Source: Hyphomicrobiales bacterium
GTDB lineage: Bacteria; Pseudomonadota; Alphaproteobacteria; Rhizobiales; HXMU1428-3
Length of the DNA: 14,587 nt
Reading direction: 5' to 3'
Assembly: GCA_021775385.1 (NCBI GenBank)
Contig: JAJFHW010000131.1
Span: forward strand, 1-14,587
Both the position numbers and the translations under genes were made by a program. This document shows, piece by piece, positions 1 through 6,296 of the stretch. Numbering within the stretch: position 1 is the stretch's first letter; every line of letters begins with the position of its first letter. The notes under the pieces are model-generated. The model worked only from the letters and a program-made list of their open reading frames with translations. It ran no database searches and was not told the origin of the DNA.

Positions 1-1202
1 TTACGCGCAATCGCATCTAAACTATGCCATGCCTTCAAAGAAAATTCACCACGACAGTCATTGTACAGAATATCAACAGCATCAGAAGGAAGAGCTGCAA
101 CAATTTTCGCTTTGTGATGTGCAGCGCCTCGAACATTCAACACATCATCTGAAGCAACACAAACCACCCGAAGTGTTTCACTCTTTTCATCGCCTTTGGA
201 AGTAACAACTACAGACTGGTCAATTGGATTTTTTCCCCCAGCATTTGGATCTTTTTTCTCATGTGAAAGAAGCTCATCAACTATTTTAATACGCGGCTCA
301 GCGGCCTCTTTATCAGATTTTTTTTGACGTTGTATTTCAAGCTTAGTCGAATTTAAAGATGACATATCTCCCTTAAAAGCAGTAATGGGAAAATCAAAAT
401 GCTTTCGGCGATAGGGTTCATTCTTTAAGGAAAAATGCCACCACTCCTTACGGTAATTCTCAAAACCAACAGCTGCCATTTCACGAACCAACAAATCACG
501 ATTTTGACGCGCATTTAAAACAACAGGAGATTTCGTATGACTTTTTTCATGAAAACAATCATACCCAGTTCCAAAATCAAGACTGTTATCAGCATAGCGC
601 GCATCAACATCTTCAAAGCAAGCTGCCTGCCTAGACGTGTCATGCTTCGGTTGCATTTTTGGAGGCAAAGCAACAATCGTTAAATCAACAGTGCTTCCTC
701 GAGAATGAGTAGAACGCCGCGCAATATAACCAAGGCCAAACAATTTGGATTTTTTTAATGTCGGATAAAATTCAGCCTTGGTTTCCTTATCATTCGGATT
801 CTTAGCCCAGGCGATAAAATCATTCACCGCTCTCTGAGGCCTGTAACAATCATAAACCTTTAAAGAAAGGCCCTTCGGTCGTAAACGTTTTTGTACCTTT
901 TTCAAGGCTTTAGCAGCCGGTGATGTTAAAATACACTCCGCCGCTTCATACCCCTTAACCGGCCGACCCAAAAAATTATGAGACCCAAAATATCTCATCT
1001 CTTGCAAAATACTCGGATCAACAGCTTTCAAATGGGTAAAATATTTTGGTAACTCACCTGCTATTGCCAGTGATGGTGCAAGTACAAACGCAGGTGTTAG
1101 TACCAATAGAACAAAGAAAATAGTTAGCGAAAAGCTGAATAGAAAACATCCATTCAATATAGACAAAGCACGCTTTTGAAATGGTACAAAAAAATCAACC
1201 AT
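1..1202 (-). CDS. Exported VanX-type D-alanyl-D-alanine dipeptidase with C-terminal SH3-type domain (partial, 3' end outside window)
   Basis: The reading frame is open from an ATG at 1202 to the left edge, giving 400 visible codons with no stop. A hydrophobic segment at residues about 17-48 ending in APSLAIAG looks like a signal peptide. The M15D (VanX) zinc-peptidase signature follows: YDCYRPQRA with Arg121, S-T-H-S-R-G-S-T-V-D with zinc ligands His166 and Asp173, then EWWHF with catalytic Glu253 and ligand His256. Enzymes of this family split D-Ala-D-Ala. A charged linker (about 280-340) leads to a domain beginning RVVCVASDDVLNVRG (about 345 on), which resembles the SH3 domains of the caspase-like gene upstream. 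That gene ends 33 bases before this start, so the two are probably co-transcribed. GAGGG just upstream of the ATG is a fair ribosome site; an adjacent in-frame GTG (1205) is the alternative. The true C-terminus is not visible. Family assignment is strong; substrate and periplasmic location are inferred. Confidence 0.88.
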   Translation of the reverse strand, partial: MVDFFVPFQKRALSILNGCFLFSFSLTIFFVLLVLTPAFVLAPSLAIAGELPKYFTHLKAVDPSILQEMRYFGSHNFLGRPVKGYEAAECILTSPAAKALKKVQKRLRPKGLSLKVYDCYRPQRAVNDFIAWAKNPNDKETKAEFYPTLKKSKLFGLGYIARRSTHSRGSTVDLTIVALPPKMQPKHDTSRQAACFEDVDARYADNSLDFGTGYDCFHEKSHTKSPVVLNARQNRDLLVREMAAVGFENYRKEWWHFSLKNEPYRRKHFDFPITAFKGDMSSLNSTKLEIQRQKKSDKEAAEPRIKIVDELLSHEKKDPNAGGKNPIDQSVVVTSKGDEKSETLRVVCVASDDVLNVRGAAHHKAKIVAALPSDAVDILYNDCRGEFSLKAWHSLDAIAR

Positions 1203-1235
1203 CACACCCTCACAAACTTTAATTAAGTCTAGAAA

Positions 1236-2867
1236 TTACGGACGCCGACCAGTCGACATATTCGAAAGGTACCGACCAGATGCCCACCCTGAGACAGATT
1301 TCCAGCTAACAATACACCAACGGCTTTTTCGTGACCCAATTGACTTACACTGACGCACAGTCACATTTTTTCCGTTATGAGGAATTCGCCCGACGATTGG
1401 GTATTTTGTCCCTGGCCCTCTGCGAACATTCAATTTATCAGGATAAGTATGATCAATCACGCGGTAGTACTTACCAGCAGAACCACCAACAGGTTTACGA
1501 TTGTTATAAGTTAGATACTTGCCAGAAGCCCAACCACTCACACAGCGATACTTAACCAAGCACCAGTTTCGAGACGTACACTCAACCCGCCGCACACCAG
1601 AACCATTAGGAGGGATTGCCCCCACAATCGGATAACGAGTAGAGGGTCCCTGACGCACATTCAAAACATCATCTTGGCGAATATCAATCACTCGCCATTT
1701 CCCATGCGGGTGACCACAATATTGGCGCGTCTTTTTTATTTCTTTAGGTGGCACCACATAAGCCGTCTGCAAACTTTTCAAACGAGCTTGCGCCTCCCCT
1801 TTATAATCTCCATCAGGGAACGCAGCCAAATATCGCCGATAGCCGGAAGCTTTATTTCTTTTTTTTATGCCCTGCCACATTTTATCATCCGCAATGCTAC
1901 GAATAATCTGGCGCACACGAGCTGCATTTTCATGTTTAGGAAATGTACGCAGAAAAGATTTATACCCATCAAGAGTATTGTCTTCGACAGCTTTTAAATA
2001 AGCCAATTGAGCATCCGGCGCACGCTCTTCTGGCTTCACTTCTCCAGGTTCGACAACATCTTCAATTTTAGGCTTTGCTTCAACCTCAACTTTCGAACGT
2101 GCCTCACTCCCTTCAGGTAAAAAGTAAAAATCACCCGTGAGTGATGAGCTCTCCCAAGGAGTTTGGGTTTCCTTTGTCTCTTCATGAACTTGCAAACGCA
2201 CCCGCTTAAAAACGCGCTCAATGGTCAAACCAGGTTCCTGCATAACCTTCACCAAAGCAGCCGTATAGGGAGAGTTCTTCCCCTCTCCATCAGCAGCGAC
2301 ATCACCAGGTGACGTCGCATAAGCAATCAAAGATCCTTTCGGTGCATTAATCCGCGCTAACCCGCGTGATAAAGACCGGGTCGAAGATTTAAATGGATTA
2401 TCGCGACACGCATCAAGAACCACCACATTAAAACCATTTCCAGCTACATTCATAGCATTGGTCACAACTTCAAGATCAATAGATTCAATCTCAACATCAA
2501 CGGCAGAGGAAATTTTTGCACTCACCGGAATGAGATAATTACGCCCTCCAACTTGTACACCATGCCCCGCATAATAAAACAGACCAACAGTACCACGACC
2601 ACCAGCCTCTAATTTTTGCGCAAAGGTTTTGATCGCTCGTTTCATATCATTTTGAGAAAGATCCAGCGAAGATATAACTTCAAACCCAAGTTCACTCAGA
2701 ACCTTCGTCATCACAATCGCATCATTTTTAGGGTTATCTAATGGAGATGTATGCTTATATGCCGAGTTACCAATAACAAGAGCAACCCGCCCCGTTTCAG
2801 CAAACGCTGAGTTAGAAAAGTTCAAAAAACCTAAAGCAACCAAAGATATAAAAATAAAACGTACCAT
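1236..2867 (-). CDS. Exported caspase-like (C14) protease with two tandem repeats and two C-terminal SH3-type domains
   Basis: This is a 543-residue protein from the ATG at 2867. Residues 1-23 form a signal peptide ending AFA. The caspase/metacaspase p20-like domain (about 26-250) shows GRVALVIGNSAY, catalytic His102 in FYYAGHGVQ and catalytic Cys154 in VVVLDACRDNPF, so both dyad residues are present. Two related helical units of about 37 residues follow (about 289-325 and 330-366), with the shared pattern y-k/r-x-(F/Y)-L-x-x-F-P. Two SH3 family-3 type domains (about 390-453 and 466-535) share RVID, LNVRxGPxTxYPIVGxIP and VSGWASGxYL, and contain several Cys. A TTG at 2912 would lengthen the protein by 15 residues, but it lies almost on the expected transcript start of a TATAAT box at 2916-2921, so ATG 2867 is preferred. 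Such proteins are known in alphaproteobacteria but their targets are mostly unknown. The dipeptidase gene follows in the same direction. Confidence 0.9.
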   Translation of the reverse strand: MVRFIFISLVALGFLNFSNSAFAETGRVALVIGNSAYKHTSPLDNPKNDAIVMTKVLSELGFEVISSLDLSQNDMKRAIKTFAQKLEAGGRGTVGLFYYAGHGVQVGGRNYLIPVSAKISSAVDVEIESIDLEVVTNAMNVAGNGFNVVVLDACRDNPFKSSTRSLSRGLARINAPKGSLIAYATSPGDVAADGEGKNSPYTAALVKVMQEPGLTIERVFKRVRLQVHEETKETQTPWESSSLTGDFYFLPEGSEARSKVEVEAKPKIEDVVEPGEVKPEERAPDAQLAYLKAVEDNTLDGYKSFLRTFPKHENAARVRQIIRSIADDKMWQGIKKRNKASGYRRYLAAFPDGDYKGEAQARLKSLQTAYVVPPKEIKKTRQYCGHPHGKWRVIDIRQDDVLNVRQGPSTRYPIVGAIPPNGSGVRRVECTSRNWCLVKYRCVSGWASGKYLTYNNRKPVGGSAGKYYRVIDHTYPDKLNVRRGPGTKYPIVGRIPHNGKNVTVRQCKSIGSRKSRWCIVSWKSVSGWASGRYLSNMSTGRRP

Positions 2868-2915
2868 CAGCCAATTCCCAAAAAAACCGAAAATGAAACA
2901 AACTTTTATCAAAGG

Positions 2916-2921
2916 ATTATA
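2916..2921 (-). promoter_or_regulatory. Candidate -10 box (TATAAT) of the caspase-dipeptidase unit
   Basis: A perfect TATAAT reads on the minus strand here. It would start transcription near 2909, giving a leader of about 41 bases before the ATG at 2867. No good -35 hexamer is visible 17-18 bases further upstream (TCGCAT or ATCGCA), so this is a plausible but unproven promoter. Its position argues against the TTG start at 2912. Confidence 0.4.
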
Positions 2922-2977
2922 GCTGAATGAAAAGAAAAATGCGATGTCTGAACGAGAGAGTTTTAGATTAAATTATC

Positions 2978-3400
2978 TTAATGAACTTGCTTACGTAAAT
3001 AGATTGATTTGTTTCGAAAGATCTCACCATCGGGTAGTTTAACTTCTTGCAAAACTGCCATTTGCTGCCCATCAGGTGAGAGCCGGCGAATAACAGACAT
3101 CAACACAACACCGTTCATGGCCGCTGCACTATTCAACTCATGACTGGAAACAACCGTGATAGAAAGCGCGTCAACCAGATCCCCTCCATTAAACGGAGCC
3201 AATTCACCATCTGGTTCTCCGCGTAGTGAGATTTGATGTGTTTTATTATCATGGTCTGTCCAGCTCATATCAAAGACAAGCTCCTGATCATCATCATGAA
3301 TATGATAAGTCGCGGCCAAAGGCACCTCACCTTGCTCAAAATGACAAAGCTGAACATCCAGCGCCCACTCACCTAAAAACAAATCATATGGCTTACTCAT
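2978..3400 (-). CDS. Small protein of unknown function, possibly a beta-barrel (lipocalin-like) fold
   Basis: This 140-residue protein is not confidently recognised. The start is set at ATG 3400 because GGAG lies 6 bases upstream; a TTG start four codons earlier would include that ribosome site. There is no signal peptide or membrane segment. The N-terminus has a GEW motif (LFLGEWALDVQL), followed by alternating short strands such as YHIHDDDQELVFDMSW, ISLRGEPDG and VVLMSVIRRLSPDG and a Lys-rich end. The strand-rich pattern and N-terminal G-x-W resemble small lipocalin-like or DUF1579-like proteins, but this is only an impression. It lies between tRNA-Gly with its terminator and the caspase-like gene, on the same strand, with 110 bases before the latter's start. 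Confidence 0.7.
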   Translation of the reverse strand: MSKPYDLFLGEWALDVQLCHFEQGEVPLAATYHIHDDDQELVFDMSWTDHDNKTHQISLRGEPDGELAPFNGGDLVDALSITVVSSHELNSAAAMNGVVLMSVIRRLSPDGQQMAVLQEVKLPDGEIFRNKSIYLRKQVH

Positions 3401-3440
3401 AATAATCTCCAAAAATCATAAAAGTTTAACCATCAAACAC

Positions 3441-3470
3441 AAAAAAACCGCTCGCACTCTATGCAAACGG
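3441..3470 (-). terminator. Intrinsic terminator after tRNA-Gly
   Basis: On the minus strand a 9-bp stem (CCGTTTGCA with TGCGAGCGG, two G-U pairs allowed) closes a 5-base loop and is followed at once by seven T. It lies about 56 bases downstream of the tRNA 3' end and 40 bases before the ATG of the next minus-strand gene, so it should end the tRNA transcript. That gene then needs its own promoter or read-through. Confidence 0.8.
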
Positions 3471-3525
3471 CTAGAAAATTCAAAATAAAATAAACCAGAT
3501 TATCTCTTAAAAAATCAAGATAAAA

Positions 3526-3600
3526 TGGAGCGGGCGATGAGATTCGAACTCACGACCCCAACCTTGGCAAGGTTGTGCTCTACCCCTGAGCTACGCCCGC
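3526..3600 (-). tRNA. tRNA-Gly, anticodon GCC, CCA encoded
   Basis: The minus strand folds into a complete cloverleaf. The acceptor stem is GCGGGCG/CGCCCGC and the D arm is GCTC-AGGGGTA-GAGC. The anticodon arm is CAACC-TTGCCAA-GGTTG, with GCC in the centre of the loop. The T arm is GTGAG-TTCGAAT-CTCAT with one G-U pair, and the 3' end is TCCA. The CCA tail is encoded in the gene. It reads the Gly codons GGC and GGU. Confidence 0.97.
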
Positions 3601-3885
3601 TTAAAATGGGTAATCATCAAAAAAACAGAAAAAAGATCCCAGAGCTTAACCTTGTTTTTTAAGAAATTTCTTAAAAGTATAAAGCCCCAAAACCTCGTAT
3701 GAAACAAGATGATGTGGAGCGGTTCTAGATCATTCCGACAAACTTGTCCAGAGCAAAAAACCAATTTTTTTATTCATTCGACCCTACAGAGAAAATAACT
3801 AAACAAATAGCTATTGAAAATCAGAGTTGAAAAGCCCACACTTAATATAGAAAACAAACCAATAAACTATAAAGAGAGAATACCC
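3601..3885. other. Divergent intergenic region between tRNA-Gly and the thioredoxin gene
   Basis: No convincing gene is seen in these 285 bases. The region must hold the tRNA promoter on the minus strand; a TATACT at 3675-3680 is a possible -10 box but has no clear -35 partner. It must also hold the promoter of the thioredoxin gene on the plus strand, which I could not place. A short inverted repeat GACAA-AC-TTGTC lies near 3737-3748. An in-frame TTG at 3814 could extend the thioredoxin gene upstream, but the extra residues (rich in Asn, Lys and Glu) look unlike the family N-terminus. Confidence 0.5.
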
Positions 3886-4800
3886 GTGAGTGAATTTGGA
3901 CAAGGATCTAATCAAAATGACCCTTCCTTAATAAAAAAAGATCTAATCAAAGACAGCACCACCCAAACATTCATGGATGATGTGATCGCAGAATCTCAAA
4001 AAGTTCCAGTGATTGTAGATTTCTGGGCACCCAATTGTGCCCCATGCGCCCAATTAACCCCTGCACTTGAAGCTGCTGTAAGAGAAGCCAATGGCACAGT
4101 TAAATTGGTTAAAATTAATACCCAAGCATGCCCAGATCTTGCAAGCCAGTTCCGCATCCAATCGGTTCCAACAGTTTACGCCTTTAAAGATGGTCAACCA
4201 GTTGACGGGTTCCAAGGCGCTATGCCCGAAAGTGAATTAAAAAAATTCGTAAAAAAACTAAGTGGCGCAGGCGAAGGCATGGCAGAAATCATCGCTGAAG
4301 CTGAAGAAAAAAGAGAAGCCGGTGAAGCTCAGGTTGCCGCTGAGCTCTACTCTCAAATCCTTTCACAAGACCCTCAAAACCCAGACGCCATAGGCGGTCT
4401 CATGAAATGCTATATAGACATTGGTGAGATCGAAACAGCTCAACAAGCTTTAACTATGATGCCAAAAGAAATTGAAAATCATGCCGCGATTATCAGCGCC
4501 AAAGCCGCATTAGATCTGGCCCTCAAATCTGGTGATACTGGTGATCTAGACCAACTCATCACTGAGTGTCAGGCCAACCCAGGAAATCATGAAAAGCGGT
4601 TTGAATTAGCAATCGCTTATAACGCAAGCAACAAACAAGCTGAAGCTATTGATGAACTCATTGCAATCTTAAAACATAATATGCAATGGAATGATGGCGC
4701 TGCACGCACACAATTGCTAGAATTCTTTGAAGCATGGGGCCCAAAAGATAAAAACACTATTGAGGGAAGAAAAAAATTATCATCCCTCCTTTTCGCTTAA
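3886..4800 (+). CDS. Thioredoxin-TPR protein, CnoX (YbbN)-like chaperedoxin
   Basis: This is a 304-residue cytoplasmic protein starting at GTG 3886, with AGAG 7 bases upstream. The thioredoxin domain (about 25-135) shows VIVDFWAPNCAPCAQLTPAL, with active-site Cys51 and Cys54 in a CAPC motif, and the cis-Pro segment QSVPTVYAFKDG. After about residue 140 come TPR-like helical repeats (EAEEKREAGEAQVAAELY; NPDAIGGLMKCYIDIGEIE; KRFELAIAYNASNKQAEA). This architecture and length match YbbN/CnoX, which passes bleach-damaged or oxidised clients to GroEL and DnaK. The E. coli protein lacks a working CxxC, whereas this one keeps two cysteines and may be redox active. CAPC instead of the usual CGPC is a mild oddity. 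The LON-domain and Trm112-like genes follow in the same direction. Confidence 0.9.
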   Translation: MSEFGQGSNQNDPSLIKKDLIKDSTTQTFMDDVIAESQKVPVIVDFWAPNCAPCAQLTPALEAAVREANGTVKLVKINTQACPDLASQFRIQSVPTVYAFKDGQPVDGFQGAMPESELKKFVKKLSGAGEGMAEIIAEAEEKREAGEAQVAAELYSQILSQDPQNPDAIGGLMKCYIDIGEIETAQQALTMMPKEIENHAAIISAKAALDLALKSGDTGDLDQLITECQANPGNHEKRFELAIAYNASNKQAEAIDELIAILKHNMQWNDGAARTQLLEFFEAWGPKDKNTIEGRKKLSSLLFA

Positions 4801-4858
4801 TTTAAAGTGTAAACTAGCCCCTGAAGCAAAAAAGCAACCAAAAGAGTAACTAAAAAAA

Positions 4859-4893
4859 CTAGAACATGCCGCTTAAAAGCGGGGATGTTCTAG
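4859..4893. terminator. Long hairpin with a T tract on the minus strand
   Basis: A perfect 9-bp inverted repeat (CTAGAACAT and ATGTTCTAG) encloses a second stem CCGCT-TAAA-AGCGG, separated by a 1x2 internal loop. On the plus strand no T run follows. On the minus strand the hairpin is followed directly by seven T (4852-4858), the shape of an intrinsic terminator for leftward transcription. No minus-strand gene is visible to its right, so it may instead shape the 3' end of the thioredoxin transcript or the leader of the LON gene. Confidence 0.55.
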
Positions 4894-4970
4894 TGGTTAC
4901 AATAAATACTCATTTATTATCCTATTCCGCATCGCGACACATTAATTGTTGCAAGCAAGAAGATAAAGTC

Positions 4971-5654
4971 ATGACAAGCCCAGCGCATAAATACCGCCAG
5001 ATATCAGATTTACCTGAAACAATTCCGCTTTTTCCTTTGAAAAACGTGATTTTGCTTCCTCGTAGTAATTTACCTCTAAATATTTATGAACCCAGATATC
5101 TGCAACTGACAGATGATGTGCTTGGAAATGAGCGACTAATCGGCATGGTTCAACCAGAGACAGGTTTTGAAGCAGAACTCTCAGCAGATATTTTTGTACC
5201 CCTAAGAACAACCGGTTGCATCGGCCGCCTAACAGAGTTCTCTGAAACTGAAGATGGTCGTCTCTTAATCACATTAACAGGCATTTGCCGGTTTGATATT
5301 TTGAACGAAGAAAAAACAGACCTGCCATATCGTTTGTTCAAAGTCGATTATTCAAAACATGAGAAAGACCTTGAACAAGGCTTTGGAGAGGAAGAAGTAG
5401 ACCGAGAAAATCTACTCAGTATCCTTAAAACCTATCTACAACTCCATGAGCTCGATGCCGATTGGGAGTCCATCAACCAATCTTCAAACGAATTTCTTGT
5501 GAATACACTCTCCATCATCAGTCCCTACGGAACCGAGGAAAAACAAGCTCTATTAGAAACACCAGACCTTAAAAGCCGCTCAGAAGTCCTCATGGCTTTA
5601 GCCGAGATGGATATTGCCTCACGAAATGACGACACGGGCAACACCATCCAATAG
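4971..5654 (+). CDS. Stand-alone LON substrate-binding domain protein
   Basis: This 227-residue protein consists almost wholly of the N-terminal substrate-binding domain of Lon protease (PF02190 type), with no AAA+ or serine-lysine protease part. The typical opening is PLFPLKNVILLPRSNLPLNI followed by YEPRYLQL; later come RLIGMVQP and CIGRLTEFSETEDGRLLITL. A helical C-terminal part (about 125-227) follows. The family is widespread but its job is not settled; substrate recognition without proteolysis is the usual guess. The start is set at ATG 4971, because the family begins shortly before PLFPL and the in-frame ATG at 4866 lies inside the hairpin at 4859-4893. It sits between the thioredoxin-TPR gene and the Trm112-like gene, an order I recall from other alphaproteobacteria, so a shared protein quality-control role is possible. 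Confidence 0.88.
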   Translation: MTSPAHKYRQISDLPETIPLFPLKNVILLPRSNLPLNIYEPRYLQLTDDVLGNERLIGMVQPETGFEAELSADIFVPLRTTGCIGRLTEFSETEDGRLLITLTGICRFDILNEEKTDLPYRLFKVDYSKHEKDLEQGFGEEEVDRENLLSILKTYLQLHELDADWESINQSSNEFLVNTLSIISPYGTEEKQALLETPDLKSRSEVLMALAEMDIASRNDDTGNTIQ

Positions 5655-5703
5655 ACAGACCAACAAACCACAAACCTCATAACTCACTGAAAATGTTAGA
5701 ATA

Positions 5704-5910
5704 ATGAAAAATTCAGAAGAAAAAAATTTAGAAATAGACCCTAAACTTCTAGATATATTGGTCTGCCCGTTAACCAAAACATCGCTTATTTACGATAAAG
5801 AAGCAGGTGAACTGATCTCAAAAAAGGCCAAGCTGGCCTATCCAATTAATAACGGCATCCCCGTCATGCTCCCCTCAGAAGCCAGACAGCTCAAAGATGA
5901 GGAATGCTAA
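5704..5910 (+). CDS. Trm112 family (YcaR-like) small protein
   Basis: This 68-residue protein contains [17 protein letters not shown], then [20 protein letters not shown], the hallmark of the bacterial Trm112/UPF0434 family. Eukaryotic Trm112 activates RNA and protein methyltransferases; the bacterial short forms have no firm role. The classic CPxC zinc knuckle is reduced here to CPLT, and the Cys normally in the LIC segment is Ser. Only Cys20 of the usual set remains, so zinc binding is unlikely; as I recall this is common in alphaproteobacteria. The start is ATG 5704, 49 bases after the LON gene, with a weak ribosome site. Confidence 0.9.
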   Translation: MKNSEEKNLEIDPKLLDILVCPLTKTSLIYDKEAGELISKKAKLAYPINNGIPVMLPSEARQLKDEEC

Positions 5911-6296
5911 CTCAATTTATTGCTTCATAAGAAGTTGATATTACTAGATTTTTTATATACGAAAAAAGAACTCAGCCCACTTTGGCTGACTGACATGGCG
6001 CAGCGCAAGCGTAGCCCGGCGCAAGCGCCGCACCTCGTAGGCTCACGCGCCTTCAGCGCTTGGAATAGCCGTGAGAGAAAACTAAGTGCGGATGCGTAGT
6101 GGGCATCTGAAGCACAAAAAGAAAAAAACCACAAAAAACTATACATTTACCCCAAACTAGGCTATATGCTGTCCTCTTCAAGAAGGTAAAACTATAAAAC
6201 CTTGTTGATTTTCATGAAAATATGAGCCGCAAGAGCTGTGAAACACTCATTTGGGTGACGCCGCTCCTCTGTGATACAGTATAGAAAGTTGTAATA
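5911..6296. other. Intergenic region between the Trm112-like gene and rplS
   Basis: No convincing protein gene lies in these 386 bases. The first part holds the repeat element described separately. The last 165 bases form the rplS leader. They contain a perfect 14-base palindrome, ATTTTCATGAAAAT, at 6208-6221, and a GC-richer stretch at 6225-6280. I could not place a convincing sigma-70 promoter, although rplS needs one because rimM and trmD, its usual upstream partners, are absent here. Confidence 0.5.
5960..6130. repeat. GC-rich inverted-repeat element, likely a dispersed intergenic repeat
   Basis: This block is clearly richer in G+C than its surroundings and is flanked by A-rich stretches on both sides. 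Its outer arms are an exact inverted repeat, GCCCACT at 5975-5981 and AGTGGGC at 6098-6104. Inside are several hairpins: CAGCC-CACTTT-GGCTG, CGGCGC-AA-GCGCCG, GCGC-CTTCA-GCGC, and CTCACG pairing with CGTGAG. The minus strand is open for 73 codons (5925-6146), with phrases such as SQSGLSSFFVY. I recall similar phrases from spurious ORFs inside repeats of other alphaproteobacterial genomes, so I read it as a repeat, not a gene. Copy number cannot be judged from one window. Confidence 0.6.

Noticed and set aside
1331..1997. Plus-strand open frames opposite the caspase-like gene
   Set aside because: They are mirror frames of a well-supported minus-strand gene with clear catalytic motifs and show no domain of their own.
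1236..2867. Caspase-like gene as part of an anti-phage abortive infection system
   Set aside because: The protein has a signal peptide and wall-type SH3 domains, and no gasdermin, nucleotide sensor or other defence gene lies next to it.
3721..3760. Palindrome-like stretch upstream of the thioredoxin gene as a possible riboswitch or repeat
   Set aside because: Only a 5-bp arm pair is present and no known riboswitch core could be recognised.
4866..4970. Upstream ATG extending the LON-domain protein by 35 residues
   Set aside because: The ATG is buried in the hairpin at 4859-4893, has no ribosome site, and the added residues do not resemble the family N-terminus.
5925..6146. A 73-codon minus-strand open frame with a plausible-looking protein
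   Set aside because: It coincides with the GC-rich inverted-repeat element, has no ribosome site, and its sequence looks like repeat-derived translation, not a conserved domain.
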